Assembly: GCA_019637555.1 (NCBI GenBank)
Contig: JAHBVK010000040.1
Span: 1-60,654 of the forward strand
DNA length: 60,654 nucleotides
Direction: 5' to 3'
DNA from: Anaerolineae bacterium
Lineage (GTDB): Bacteria > Chloroflexota > Anaerolineae > Aggregatilineales > UBA2796
Made by a program: the position numbers and the translations under genes. Below are positions 25,253 to 36,500 of this stretch, piece after piece. Positions within the stretch are counted from its first letter, which is position 1; every line of letters starts with the position of its first letter. The notes under the pieces were generated by a model that was given only the letters and a program-made list of their open reading frames with translations, was not told the origin of the DNA and made no database searches.

Positions 25253-28200
25253 ATGAAGTTCAGAAGCAATATACATCTTCGTGTCATTCACTATTTCTTG
25301 CTGCTATGTATTGGCGCTGCCATTGTAATTGTTGGTCAGGTATACGCCACCACAGCGATTCTGGTCACTACCCTAGCTGATAGCAATGACGGCGTGTGTG
25401 ATGCCGATTGTTCACTGCGGGAAGCGGTGGCGACTGCCGCTGATGGCAGCGAGATCAGATTTGCTGACGGCTTGATTGGAACACTTACACTGACGCAGGA
25501 ACTCGTCATTGGCAATAGGCTAACGATCATTGGTCAGGGGAGCGATGTGCTAATCATCAGCGGGAATGATCTAACGCGGCTATTTCGTGTGGATGCCAGC
25601 GGTAATTTGACGCTCGCGCAGATGACGCTGACTCATGCCAAGCAGTTGGAAAGTGGATCAACCGCTTATCTTGGCGGCGCGATTTATAACGCGGGATCGC
25701 TTACTTTGCAGCAAGTCAAGGTAACAGATAATCGTGGTTGGAATGGCGCTGGCGTCTACAACTTAGGCACGCTGACGATCACTGGTAGTCAATTACTCAG
25801 GAATACGGGCAGCGCAGGTTTAGCTGTGTACAACGAGGGAGGCACCGTCAATGTCACGGACTCGGCGCTTAGCAATAACTTCGTCCTCGACTTACCCGCG
25901 TATATGGTCACGGGGCAGGGTGGCGGCATCCTAAGCATCGGTGGACAGGTGACGCTCACCAACACGCAGCTTGATGGCAACACAATCTGGTTTGGCGTCG
26001 GTGTGTATGCCAGAGGAAACGCACGAATCGATATGTCTGGCGGTTCGATCTCCGGCAATATCAGCAAGGGGCAGTCTCCCGTCTTACACCTTGAAGCAGG
26101 CTCGGTAGTCAACATTGCCGACGCAGTGATTGAGAATAACGTTATTGCCTCCGTCAACGATGGCATGATGATTAACAATGGTGGCAGTCTGACGATCACA
26201 CGCACGCTCATCCGCAAGAACTCAGGAGCAAATACAGGCGGCGCGATTTTCAATCGGGATGGCGGACAGGTAGAGATCAGTGGCAGTACGATCACAGGGA
26301 ACGTTGCTAAGAATTCTGGCGGCGCGATCTACAACGGCGGAGTCAACAGCAATGTCAAGATCACCGATAGCAAGCTATCCGCTAATGAAGCGCTAGAAGG
26401 TAGTGGCGGCGCGATCTGGAACGTCGATCAGGCGGTGCTGACCATCAAAAATAGCGTGATCGGTGGGGAGGCTGTCGCAGAAGGCAATACCAGCATGGGC
26501 GACGGTGGCGGAATCCGCAATGCTGGTGGCACAGTCACGATTTCTGATGGTAGTAAGATCATGAATAATCTGGGGAAACGCAGCAATGGTGGTGGATTGG
26601 CTAATGGCGGTTGGAGTGGTGGAATTCAAGGAATCATAACCATTGATAACAGCACGGTGTCGTTTAATCGAGTCACTGGTTCGAGTTCGGCAGCCGGAAT
26701 CTACAATCTGGGTTTTTATGCTGGCGTCAGAAGCCAAGTTTACATCCGCAATGGCAGCGTGATTGCTAACAACATCTCCGATTACGGCTGTGCAGGAATC
26801 CGCAATTCTCAAGGCTATATGCTTATAGAGGATAGCAGCATCGTCAGCAATAATACAGCTGGCGCGGGCGGTGGATTCTGCGCGGATTACAACGCGGTCA
26901 GCGAAATTCGCAATACGCAAATCTTGAACAACGGCTCCGTGCTTGGTGGTGGCATTTACACCACTGTCAACTCGGATTTGAAAGTATTTGACAGCATTGT
27001 CGCTGGCAATGAATCCGCAACTTACGGCGGCGGCATTGCTATGACTACGGGTGAACCCATTACGCTAACTAGAGTGGTTGTGAAAGATAATCTGGCTTCT
27101 GGCGACGGTGCGGGGATATGGATGGAAGGCGGCGCACGATTACAACTAATCGACAGCTACGTCATGAATAATACGTCAGGTGGAAATGGCGGTGGACTCT
27201 ATAACGAAGATGACACCATAGTCACTATCAGCGGTAGTACCGTTCGTGGCAACCGCGCGTTGATCGGCGGTGGAATTTATAATGCGGCAACTCAAGACTC
27301 GCTGCAAGGCACGGAGATTTTGGAGAATGGCGGCGGGAACTGTTTCGGTCCGATCATTGATCTTGGCGCTAACAGTCAGTATCCCGATTTTTCATGCGGC
27401 GAGACGATCCCCATCATCGTACCAGAGGCGACGATCACGCCGACTCCTAGCGAAACGGTGTCGCATCAAGAAACGATGGGCGTTTACCGTCCCTCCACCA
27501 ATATGTTTTATCTGGCGAGCGTTAATGCCTCCGTTTACGCCGATATTTACGTAAGCCTCAGCGGATTGGGTATGTCTCCGGTAACTTACCGTGATGTTCC
27601 AGTGGTGGGCGATTGGGATGGCGACGGGATCGATACCGTTGGCTTCTATCGCAGAGGACGTGCCAGTGATGGTTTGGGCGGTGGGTTGTTCGTGCTTTCT
27701 AACTCTAACCTCACGCCGCACGCAGATTATGTTTTTGTACTGGGCAACCCAAGTGATACACCGCTGGTTGGAGACTGGGATGGCGATGGCAAAGACAGCG
27801 TAGGCGTGTTCCGCCCGACTAACGGCTTGATCTATCTGAAGAACACGCTAACGACAGGCTACGCTGACTTCACGATGGTACTGGGCAATCCGGGCGACGT
27901 GGGCATCGCGGGCGATTGGGATAACGACGGCAAGGATAGCCCCGGTGTGTATCGCCCTTCCCCAAGCGCACCTCTATTTTTCCTGACTAATCAGGTGTGC
28001 AACTGCCTGATCGGGGCAGATTATATCGGCATCTTGGGCAACCCCAATGACCAGCCGTTCACAGGTGATTGGGATGGTAACGGACGCACAGGCTTAGGCG
28101 TGTTCCGTACCGCGAATGGGTTGACCTATTTACGGAATATGCCCGCAGGTAGTGGCTTTGCTGATCTCAACTTCGTGTATGGGATTGATGGCGACTACGC

Positions 28201-28273
28201 CTTTAGCGGCGTGTGGGGTAGCGCATCCTCAGGATCGTCGCAGATGGAGATCGCGCCGACCTTCCAGCCGTAG
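25253..28273 (+). CDS. Secreted CSLREA/polymorphic beta-helix protein with C-terminal five-repeat module
   Basis: About 1006 residues. After a basic start and a hydrophobic signal helix ending near VYATT, a CSLREA domain follows (LADSNDGVCDADCSLREAV). About 600 residues of right-handed beta-helix come next, with repeated GGAIYN / GGGIYN motifs and runs of Asn, as in polymorphic outer-membrane proteins. A short Thr/Pro linker leads to the shared module (from about base 27477) with DWDGDG-type repeats, ending QMEIAPTFQP. Its copy is the most diverged of the set. It is probably exported and surface-attached. GGGAGG precedes the ATG at 25253, which I prefer over the start at 25223. A hairpin follows the gene. 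Confidence 0.9.
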   Translation: MKFRSNIHLRVIHYFLLLCIGAAIVIVGQVYATTAILVTTLADSNDGVCDADCSLREAVATAADGSEIRFADGLIGTLTLTQELVIGNRLTIIGQGSDVLIISGNDLTRLFRVDASGNLTLAQMTLTHAKQLESGSTAYLGGAIYNAGSLTLQQVKVTDNRGWNGAGVYNLGTLTITGSQLLRNTGSAGLAVYNEGGTVNVTDSALSNNFVLDLPAYMVTGQGGGILSIGGQVTLTNTQLDGNTIWFGVGVYARGNARIDMSGGSISGNISKGQSPVLHLEAGSVVNIADAVIENNVIASVNDGMMINNGGSLTITRTLIRKNSGANTGGAIFNRDGGQVEISGSTITGNVAKNSGGAIYNGGVNSNVKITDSKLSANEALEGSGGAIWNVDQAVLTIKNSVIGGEAVAEGNTSMGDGGGIRNAGGTVTISDGSKIMNNLGKRSNGGGLANGGWSGGIQGIITIDNSTVSFNRVTGSSSAAGIYNLGFYAGVRSQVYIRNGSVIANNISDYGCAGIRNSQGYMLIEDSSIVSNNTAGAGGGFCADYNAVSEIRNTQILNNGSVLGGGIYTTVNSDLKVFDSIVAGNESATYGGGIAMTTGEPITLTRVVVKDNLASGDGAGIWMEGGARLQLIDSYVMNNTSGGNGGGLYNEDDTIVTISGSTVRGNRALIGGGIYNAATQDSLQGTEILENGGGNCFGPIIDLGANSQYPDFSCGETIPIIVPEATITPTPSETVSHQETMGVYRPSTNMFYLASVNASVYADIYVSLSGLGMSPVTYRDVPVVGDWDGDGIDTVGFYRRGRASDGLGGGLFVLSNSNLTPHADYVFVLGNPSDTPLVGDWDGDGKDSVGVFRPTNGLIYLKNTLTTGYADFTMVLGNPGDVGIAGDWDNDGKDSPGVYRPSPSAPLFFLTNQVCNCLIGADYIGILGNPNDQPFTGDWDGNGRTGLGVFRTANGLTYLRNMPAGSGFADLNFVYGIDGDYAFSGVWGSASSGSSQMEIAPTFQP

Positions 28274-28296
28274 GCAAAGGGTAGCAAATAGTCAAC

Positions 28297-28343
28297 AAGG
28301 TAGCGCAGGATCGCCGTGAGAGGATCGGGATTTGCGCTACCTT
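28297..28343 (+). terminator. Hairpin after the first surface-protein gene
   Basis: A perfect 11-bp stem (28297-28307 with 28333-28343) and a 25-base loop that contains a partial secondary hairpin. There is no T run, so termination is likely but not assured. Confidence 0.5.
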
Positions 28344-28448
28344 ACACCTTAATCCAGCAAGCAGCAGTGAATTTTGACCTCGCGGGTAGCCGCTAAAACG
28401 ACTTGATCGCTAAACTTATAACGGACTAATGATTTGGGAGATTGATCC

Positions 28449-30386
28449 GTGAGTCGAATTATCCGTTTATTGTTGTGTTGTGTCATTATCCTGCTCTTAC
28501 TTCCCACATTTCCTGCGGCGGCGATCACTTTGCCGTCGGGATTCACCGAGACGACGCTGGCAAGCAGCCTCGGATCTGTCACGGCGCTGGAGATCGCGCC
28601 GGATGGTCGCATCTTCGTGCTGATCCAGAACGGCGCGGTGCGGGTGATCAAGAACGAGGTGCTGCTGCCCACGCCGTTCATCACGCTGACGGTGAACTCC
28701 GACGGGGAGCGCGGCGTGCTGGGAATCACCTTTGACCCGAACTTCAGCAGCAATCATTTCGTTTATATCTATTACACCGCCACCACGCCGACGATCCATA
28801 ACCGATTGAGCCGCTTCACCGCTAACGGTGATGTAGTACTGGCGGGCAGCGAAGTACCACTGCTCGATCTGGATACGCTGGTTGCAGGTAACCACAACGG
28901 CGGCGCGATCCACTTCGGAGCGGATGGCAAGCTGTATGTGGGCGTCGGTGAGAATGCCGTCGGTTCTAACGCGCAGACGCTGACGAATCGGCTAGGCAAG
29001 ATTTTACGCATCAACAGCGACGGCTCGATCCCCACGGATAATCCGTTTTACAATACTGCCACAGGCGATAACCGCGCGATCTGGGCGTATGGGCTGCGCA
29101 ATCCGTATACCTTTACCTTCCAGCGCGGGACGGGGCGGATGTTCATCAATGATGTAGGACAATCCACGTGGGAGGAGATCAACGACGGCATCGCGGGCAG
29201 CAACTACGGCTGGCCCACCACTGAAGGGTACACCACAAACGCCAGTTTTCGCTCGCCACTGTACGCGTACGGTCACAGCAGTGGATCACCCACTGGCTGC
29301 GCGATAGTCGGCGGTGGTTTCTATAATCCGTCATTCGTGCAGTTTCCGGGTAGTTACGTCGGTAAATATTTCTTCGCGGATTATTGCAGCAACTGGATCT
29401 ACTACGTCGATCCGAGCAGCGCCGTACCGTTCACGCCGACTCAGTTCGCGGTCAGCACCAGTGGCAATCCGGTGACGCTGGCAGTAGGCAACGATGGCAG
29501 CCTGTACTATGCCGCGCGTGGTTCCGGTGGTGTAGTCAACAAGATCAGCTATCCGGCGGGCATCCGGCGCGACAGTATCGGCATTTATCGTCCCTCGACC
29601 AACACTTTCTATCTTCGTAACGCCAACAGCACAGGCATCGCGGACATCACCATATCGCTGGTGAGCTTGGGCATGGATCCGACGACATTCCGCGATGTTC
29701 CAGTGGTCGGTGACTGGAATGGCGACGGGATCGATACGGTGGGCTTCTATCGGCGTGGACGGTTGAGCGATAATGCGGGCGCGGGGTTGTTCCTACTGTC
29801 GAACTCGAACAGCAGTCCACAGGTGGATTACTCGTTCATCCTCGGTAATCCGAGCGACACGCCGATTGTGGGCGATTGGGACGGTAATGGTGCTGATAGC
29901 GTGGGGGTGTTCCGTCCGAGCAACGGGCTGATCTACATCAAGAATGCGCTGACCACTGGATTTGCCGACTTCACGATGGTATTGGGCAATCCGGGTGATG
30001 TGGGCATCGCTGGCGATTGGGACAACGACGGTAAGGATAGCCCCGGTGTGTATCGCCCCGGCGCATCGCCGCAGTTTTACCTGACCAATCAGGTGTGCAA
30101 CTGCGCGGTCGGTTCGGATTACAACGTGGTCTTTGGCAACCCGAACGATCAGCCGTTCACTGGAGACTGGAATGGCGACGGACGCAGCGGAGTCGGGGTG
30201 TACCGCACCAGCAACGGGATCACCTACCTGCGGAATGATCCAACGTCCAGCGGATTCTCGGATAACTCGTTCGTCTATGGCATCAATGGCGATATCGCCT
30301 TTGGTGGCAGGTGGACGGCGACGGGTGCGCCCGCTGGAGCTGGACAGGAACAAGGCATTGAGATCGCGCCGACGTTCCAGCCATAA
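28449..30386 (+). CDS. Secreted glucose/sorbosone dehydrogenase-like protein with C-terminal five-repeat module
   Basis: A 645-residue protein with a signal peptide (MSRIIRLLLCCVIILLLLP), then a PQQ-dependent sugar dehydrogenase-type beta-propeller. Hallmarks are GERGVLGITFDPNF, the catalytic His in NHNGGAIHFG, GLRNPYTF and DVGQSTWEEIN...NYGWP. These enzymes oxidise aldoses using PQQ in the periplasm or at the cell surface. From about base 29572 it continues directly into the shared five-repeat module, ending GIEIAPTFQP. Fusion of an enzyme to the same module as the beta-helix proteins suggests that the module is a generic surface anchor. It starts with GTG, preceded by GGGAG. A hairpin follows the stop. 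The shared promoter motif was not seen upstream. Confidence 0.9.
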   Translation: MSRIIRLLLCCVIILLLLPTFPAAAITLPSGFTETTLASSLGSVTALEIAPDGRIFVLIQNGAVRVIKNEVLLPTPFITLTVNSDGERGVLGITFDPNFSSNHFVYIYYTATTPTIHNRLSRFTANGDVVLAGSEVPLLDLDTLVAGNHNGGAIHFGADGKLYVGVGENAVGSNAQTLTNRLGKILRINSDGSIPTDNPFYNTATGDNRAIWAYGLRNPYTFTFQRGTGRMFINDVGQSTWEEINDGIAGSNYGWPTTEGYTTNASFRSPLYAYGHSSGSPTGCAIVGGGFYNPSFVQFPGSYVGKYFFADYCSNWIYYVDPSSAVPFTPTQFAVSTSGNPVTLAVGNDGSLYYAARGSGGVVNKISYPAGIRRDSIGIYRPSTNTFYLRNANSTGIADITISLVSLGMDPTTFRDVPVVGDWNGDGIDTVGFYRRGRLSDNAGAGLFLLSNSNSSPQVDYSFILGNPSDTPIVGDWDGNGADSVGVFRPSNGLIYIKNALTTGFADFTMVLGNPGDVGIAGDWDNDGKDSPGVYRPGASPQFYLTNQVCNCAVGSDYNVVFGNPNDQPFTGDWNGDGRSGVGVYRTSNGITYLRNDPTSSGFSDNSFVYGINGDIAFGGRWTATGAPAGAGQEQGIEIAPTFQP

Positions 30387-30424
30387 CAGAAATTCGAGCG
30401 CGTAAATTTACAAATTGATGACAG

Positions 30425-30459
30425 GTGGCACGAATAGGTTTGAATCTGGTTCGTGCCAC
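30425..30459 (+). terminator. Hairpin after the dehydrogenase gene
   Basis: A perfect 10-bp stem (GTGGCACGAA at 30425-30434 with TTCGTGCCAC at 30450-30459), a 15-base loop, then GTTGATT. A probable terminator without a long T run. Confidence 0.6.
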
Positions 30460-30485
30460 GTTGATTCATTGTATTAGTATTGATT

Positions 30486-30520
30486 TGTGAGAGGCTAGTG
30501 TTAGGTTTTCGATTTACATT
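30486..30520 (+). promoter_or_regulatory. Shared surface-gene promoter motif, copy F
   Basis: TGTGAGAGGC (30486-30495), N4, GTTAGG (30500-30505), nine bases, then TACATT (30515-30520). The start codon at 30555 is 34 bases downstream of the -10-like hexamer, as in copies B, C and D. Confidence 0.6.
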
Positions 30521-30554
30521 TAGGCTGGAAGTAAATACATTGGAGTTATCGGCG

Positions 30555-33020
30555 ATGTATAAATCGCGCTTTTCTCGAACTTTATTAATCATAACGCTGC
30601 TTTTCTCAGCGTTATCCCTGTCCACACAACCATCGCGCGCGCAGGGAACGACGTACACCGTGATCAACACCGCTGACAGCGGCGCGGGCAGTTTGCGGCA
30701 AGCGATCCTTGACGCGAATGCCAACACTGGCGGCGACACTATCGAGTTCAATATCCCCGGCAGCGGCGCACAGGTGATCGCACCTGCATCCGCGCTGCCC
30801 GTGATCAGCGATCCGGTGAGCATTAACGGTTTCAGCCAGCCCGGATCGGCTCTCGGTACCGGCGCGGTACTGCCTGTGATCCTGATCGAGATCGACGGCT
30901 CGGCGGTGACGGGCGTTGGTCTGGATGTAACGGGCGGCAACAGCACTATCGAAGGCTTGTCGATCTACGGCTTCAGCAGCTTTGGTATGCGCTTGCAAAC
31001 GGGCGACAACAACATTGTAGCTGGCAACTATTTCGGTTATCGCGGCGATGGTGTGACCAGCAAACCTAGTGAAGGGTTAGTGCTGGTTAACACCGACGAG
31101 AATGTGATTGGCGGCACGACCCCCGGCAATTACAACTACTTCACAGGCAATAGCTGCATTACGCTGAGTGGTCAGTTTGGTGCAAATACCACTTTCAATG
31201 ACGTGATCGGCAATCGGATCAATAACTGCACGACGCACGGCGTCACGGTAGTTGGTCCCGGCGCACAGATCAATGACATTGGCGGCGGCAATGCTGGTGA
31301 AGGCAATGTAATCACCAACAGCGGCACAGGTGTTTACTTCTCGCAAGGTGCGAACACCAACGGCGTGAAGGGTAACTTCATCGGTACCGATGAAACAGGT
31401 ACGCTGGCACGCGGCAATACGAACGGCATCGAAGTTACAGATGGTGTCGCCAGCATCAATATCGGTGGCACGACGGCAGGTGAACGCAACATCATTTCCG
31501 GCAATACGGAGAACGGCGTTTATTTGCACAGCGGATCTGTCTATAACATCGTCGTGGCGGGCAATTACATCGGCACGGATGCGACGGGAACGCTCGATCT
31601 GGGCAACGGGCAGAATGGCGTGGCTAACTTATCAGGAATCGGGCTGAAGGTCGGCGGCACGACGGACGCGGAACGCAACGTGATCTCCGGCAACGGCAGC
31701 TACGGTATCTATCAGACGGGTGTGTTCAGTACCGCGCTGATTCAGAACAACTACATCGGCACGACGGTCAGCGGGACGGGTGCGCTGGGCAACGACAGCG
31801 GCGGCATCTACAGCGAGGATGCGTCGGGAAGCACGATTGACACAGGCAATCTGATCGCCTTCAATGGCGGGGTTGGTATCAGTATCGCTGCGGGCAACAA
31901 GAATCGCATCTCCAGCAACAGCATCTACGCGAACAACGGCTTGGGCATCGATCTGTATCCTGCTGGTGTAACCGCTAACGACGCGCTGGATGCTGATACG
32001 GGTGCGAACGATCTGCAAAATTATCCGGTGATCGGATCGGTGGTTCGCAATATCGCTGATGTGACGATCAACGGTCAACTGGACAGCGCCGCCTCGATCC
32101 AGTACCGGATCGAGTTTTTCGCGGGCGGAGCCTGCGATCTGAATGGTTACGGTGAGGGTGAAGTCTATCTTGGCTTCGTCAACGTGACGACGGATGGCAG
32201 CGGTAACGCGCCGTTCAGCACCTCGCTCGCCGTGCCTGCTGGCATGCAAGTGATCACTACGACGGCGATTGATCCTGATGGCAATACGTCGGAGTTCTCG
32301 GCGTGCATGGACATCCCGACCAATGGAACGCCCACCGCGACGGCAACGCTGACCTATACGCCAACTAGCACACAAACGCCATCAGCGACGGCAACTTCGA
32401 CGGCAACGGCAACTAACACGCAGACGCCATCACCGACGGCAACTGCCACCGAGACTTCAACGCAAACACCGTCACCGACGCAGACGGCATCGGCAACCGC
32501 GACGGAAACCTCAACCTCGACGCCTACTGAGACGCCGACCAATACGCCGTCGCCGACTCCCACTGCAACGCTGACATTGACGCCGACGGCTACCATGACG
32601 ATGACGCCATCACCGACGGCAACCGCCACCGCGACGGCAACGCTGATCCCGACGCCTCCTGATACCATCGGCATCTACCGTCCATCGACCAATATGTTCT
32701 ACTTGCGGAATAGCAACAGTACAGGCTTCTCCGATATCAATGTGTCGCTGGTGAGTCTGGGCATGGATCCGAATGAGTTCCGCGATGTTTCAGTGATTGG
32801 CGACTTCCTGGAACGGCGACGGGATCGACACGGTGGCTTCTATCGGCGCGGCAGAGTTGCTTCGATAATGCAGGCGCTGGCTTGTTCGTGCTCTCTGACT
32901 CAACGTGCTCCGCGACCGATCATGTGTTTGTGCTGGGCAATCGGCGATACACGTTGGTCGGTGACTGGGACGGCAACGGCACAGATAGCGTCGGCGTGTT
33001 CCGTCCGAGCAACGGCTTGA
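30555..33020 (+). CDS. Secreted beta-helix protein with Thr-rich linker; C-terminal module frameshifted
   Basis: The signal peptide (MYKSRFSRTLLIITLLFSA) ends near SRAQG. The front region has SGAGSLRQAILDANA, the conserved start seen in the two large paralogues downstream. About 500 residues of right-handed beta-helix follow with NIIGGT/GNYIG-type turns. A ~110-residue Thr/Ser/Pro-rich linker comes next, then the start of the shared module near base 32662. After 'FRDVSVIGDF' the frame is disrupted by a 4-base insertion at about 32805 and by further indels, and translation stops early at 33020. GGAG supports the ATG at 30555; the frame is open upstream to 30480, but that segment holds the promoter motif. 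It is either a decaying gene or a sequencing/assembly fault. Confidence 0.8.
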   Translation: MYKSRFSRTLLIITLLFSALSLSTQPSRAQGTTYTVINTADSGAGSLRQAILDANANTGGDTIEFNIPGSGAQVIAPASALPVISDPVSINGFSQPGSALGTGAVLPVILIEIDGSAVTGVGLDVTGGNSTIEGLSIYGFSSFGMRLQTGDNNIVAGNYFGYRGDGVTSKPSEGLVLVNTDENVIGGTTPGNYNYFTGNSCITLSGQFGANTTFNDVIGNRINNCTTHGVTVVGPGAQINDIGGGNAGEGNVITNSGTGVYFSQGANTNGVKGNFIGTDETGTLARGNTNGIEVTDGVASINIGGTTAGERNIISGNTENGVYLHSGSVYNIVVAGNYIGTDATGTLDLGNGQNGVANLSGIGLKVGGTTDAERNVISGNGSYGIYQTGVFSTALIQNNYIGTTVSGTGALGNDSGGIYSEDASGSTIDTGNLIAFNGGVGISIAAGNKNRISSNSIYANNGLGIDLYPAGVTANDALDADTGANDLQNYPVIGSVVRNIADVTINGQLDSAASIQYRIEFFAGGACDLNGYGEGEVYLGFVNVTTDGSGNAPFSTSLAVPAGMQVITTTAIDPDGNTSEFSACMDIPTNGTPTATATLTYTPTSTQTPSATATSTATATNTQTPSPTATATETSTQTPSPTQTASATATETSTSTPTETPTNTPSPTPTATLTLTPTATMTMTPSPTATATATATLIPTPPDTIGIYRPSTNMFYLRNSNSTGFSDINVSLVSLGMDPNEFRDVSVIGDFLERRRDRHGGFYRRGRVASIMQALACSCSLTQRAPRPIMCLCWAIGDTRWSVTGTATAQIASACSVRATA

Positions 33021-33463
33021 TCTGCATCAAGAACGCGCTGACGACGGGCTTTTGCAGGCTTCACGATGAGGTGCTGGGCAATCCGGGTGATGTGGGCATC
33101 GCTGGCGACTGGGATGATGACGGCAAGGATGGCCCCGGTGTGTATCGCCCCGGCGCGTCGCCACAGTTCTATCTGACCAATCAGGTGTGCAACTAAATGG
33201 CTTCTCCGACTACAACGTGACCTTCGGCAAATCCGGGATCGGCCGTTCACGGGCGACTGGAATGGCGACGGGCGCGCAGCGGGCGTCTACCGCACCAGCA
33301 ACGGTCTGACTTACCTGCGAAACGATCCGACGACGACAGGCTTCTCCGACTTCAACTTCGTCGTTCGCGGCATCAGCGGCGACTATGCCTTCGGTGGTGG
33401 CGTGTGGACTGGCATCTGGCCGGGTTCGTCACAGATCGAGATCGCGCCGACCTTCCAACCATA
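32803..33463 (+). pseudogene. Frameshifted remainder of the C-terminal module
   Basis: Aligned by eye to the intact module at 36940-37617, this stretch is highly similar in DNA but carries many single- to four-base indels: 32805, about 32830, about 32853, about 32900, about 32940-32960, about 33050, about 33196 and about 33230. Stop codons are introduced in every frame. The expected end encoding IEIAPTFQP is still present at 33437-33463. Short fragments such as FVLSD...DHVFVLG and VGDWDGNGTDSVGVFRPSN are read in another frame at 32882-33196. Confidence 0.8.
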
Positions 33464-33502
33464 GAGATCCATGCGGTAGCTGGATTTTTGTGACACAGAT
33501 GC

Positions 33503-33537
33503 GATGTAAGGCGAATGTTAGGTCATGGCAGCATACT
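33503..33537 (+). promoter_or_regulatory. Shared surface-gene promoter motif, copy D
   Basis: GATGTAAGGC (33503-33512), N4, GTTAGG (33517-33522), nine bases, then CATACT (33532-33537). The start codon at 33571 lies 33 bases downstream. Confidence 0.65.
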
Positions 33538-33570
33538 AGATAAACATGATGGTTCAATCTAAGTAGTGCC

Positions 33571-36500
33571 ATGACCTCGTTTCACATTCGCAATCGCCAC
33601 CTTCTAATCTATCTCGCGCTGGGCATCCTGATCAGTGGATTACTTCCTCTTACCAACGTTCAGGTTCGGGCGGCGGAGTTCGTCGTCACCAAGTTGGCAG
33701 ATACCAGCGACGGCACTTGCGATAGTGATTGTTCGCTGCGTGAGGCAATCGCGGCAGCGGCAACCGATAGCACGATTACGTTTGCTGGTAGCTTGACTGG
33801 CACGATCACGCTGGCGGGTACGGAACTGCTGATCGATAAGCACTTGACGATCAGCGGTCCCGGTGCCGACGTGTTAGCGATCAGTGGCAACCTGACCTCG
33901 CGCGTTTTCAACATCAGTTACAACATCAACGCCAACATTTCCGGTCTGACGATCACGCAGGGAAAAGCCGATAACGGTGCGGCGATCAGCAGCAATAATG
34001 GCACGCTAGTTTTGAATGGCGTAGCGATCATAGCGAACCAGACCGATGCGGGTATGGGCGCACTAATGATCAACGGCGGGTTGTTGACGTTGCGCGACAG
34101 CGAAGTTTCTGAAAACGTCACCACAGGTGGTGGTTGTGGCGGCATGTCGATTGCTACCAATGCGACAATTAGCCCTAATTACATCATCAACAGCACCATC
34201 TCCGGCAACAGCACCACAGGCGGTGGTGGCGGCATGTGTATTTATCCCTCGACGTTGGTTGAGGTGATCAACAGCACCGTTGCCGATAATACGAATGGCA
34301 GCACGGGCGGTGGCAATATTCTGGTCTTAGGCGGCACTAGCTCTCTGCTGACCTTGAAAAATGCGCTGATCGGCGTAGGCAGCATCACCGCGCAAGCTAG
34401 TCCGGTGAAATTGGTGGGTCCCAACCTGATCGCTTATACGGGCAACGTCAACTTTACTGGAGATCGGCTGCTGCTGATCGAAGGCGATCCGCTGTTGCAG
34501 CCGCTGGCAAATAATGGCGGCAGGACTCGTACCCGACGGCTGAATCCCACCAGCCTTGCCATCGACAGCGGTTGGAACAGCACCTGTGCTGAAGCCTCGA
34601 TCAACAATCTGGATCAACGCGGCAGCACACGTCCCATCAACTATGATGATCTGGGCTTACCCGTCTGCGATCTCGGCGCGCTGGAAATGGAATATGTACC
34701 GCCCGCCGCCTTGCCAGCTCCCAATACGTCGCTGCTGGTAACCAAACTGGCGGATACCAATGATGGCATGTGCAATGCCGATTGTTCACTGATCGAAGCG
34801 ATCTTAGCTGCTAATCGGCTGACGGGGATTACGCGGATTACCTTCGCGGCGGGGCTAAGCGGAACGCTTTCCACCTCGACAACGGAAGGCTATGTAGTGC
34901 GTAGCGATATCCAGTTGATTGGTCCCGGCGCTGGTGTGCTGTTACTTGATTTCCAGAGACGCAATCACTTCTACATCGATCATGCCAGCGCCTTCATCAG
35001 CGGATTGACACTGAGCAACGGAGAAGATAGCGCGGTTGTAGTCGCTCAATCTGCAATGCTGACTCTGGATCAGATGGTGATCAAGAACAATCAAGGTCGG
35101 TCTGGCGGCGGTATCGCCAGTGCTGGCGATGTGCGGGTCTTTCGCAGCGCCATCGTCAATAATGCTGCTATCGGGATCGATACTTCCGAAGGCAGGGGCG
35201 GCGGCATCATCAGCAATGGCAAGTTATTGGTGGTCAACAGCATCATTAGCGGGAACAGCGCCTACGAAGGCGGCGGATTGTGGCTTGGTGGAAACCTTTC
35301 TCCTGCCAACTTCCCAACACTGATCAACAGCACCGTTCACAACAACACTGCGCTCAATGGAGCAGGCATACTACTTTATCGACCTGACTTTGACATCAAA
35401 GTGGTACTGGCGAACTCGATCATTGCCGATAATGGCATGGACAACTGTACATCGACTATTACGTCCACTAGTGCTTTTGCTGTGTTGGGGGCGAATCTGC
35501 AATTCCCCAATAATTCCTGCGGTAATGCCATTCCCGTCGCTAATCCGCTGTTTACTTGGGGAGAAGAGGCAGGAATGCCAACGCTGCCCTTACTTCCCGG
35601 CAGCGCCGCTATTGATGCAGGCGATAACGCGCTGTGTGCGTCCGTTATAGTCTACAATCTGGATCAGGTAGGCAATCCTCGTCCGCGCGATGGGGATGGC
35701 AACGGTAACGCGGTCTGCGATCTCGGTGCGTATGAAGCGCCAGCAGGCAATCCGAGCACACCGACCCCAATGCCTACACCGATTCAGGCGTTGGTGGTCA
35801 ATAAACTGGCGGATAGCGACGATGGACACTGCGATCCAACGGACTGCTCACTGCGAGAGGCAATTTCCTCCGCTTCGTGGAATGCGACGATCACCTTTGC
35901 TTCGGGATTAAGTGGATCGATCACGCTGACGCGGCAAATTGTGATCAGTAAGAGCCTTAACATTCAAGGACCGGGCGCGGATGTGCTGACGATCAGCGGT
36001 GGAAACAGCGTGGGGATACTACAGCTAACCCGCGAGGTGCAGGTTCATATCGAGAACTTGCGTTTCGCCAACGCGCGGACGCGATCCGCGATTTACGTCG
36101 CTATAAATGCGGTGTTGACCATTTCTCGCTGCTGGTTCCAGAACAATTCGGTGATCGATAACTTCGATCAGGGCGCAGCCATCTACAACTACGGCGGCAG
36201 ACTACAGATTTACAATAGTTCTTTCACCCACAACGCTGCTAGTGGTGGCGCAGCGATCTACAACGCATTCTATGCCACAGCGATGATCGCCAATAGCCCC
36301 TTCACGGAAAACTCTAGTCTCGGCGGCGGCGCGATCATTAACAACAATTTCAGCACTATGACGCTGCTATATTCGACGCTGGCACGGAACATCGTGGTGG
36401 ATAACAGTAACTTTCGAGCCGCCAATCTATATAGCATCGATGATCCTGCGCGTCTAGCAACTACTTACGTTCAAAATACGCTAATCGCTGAACCGATTGG

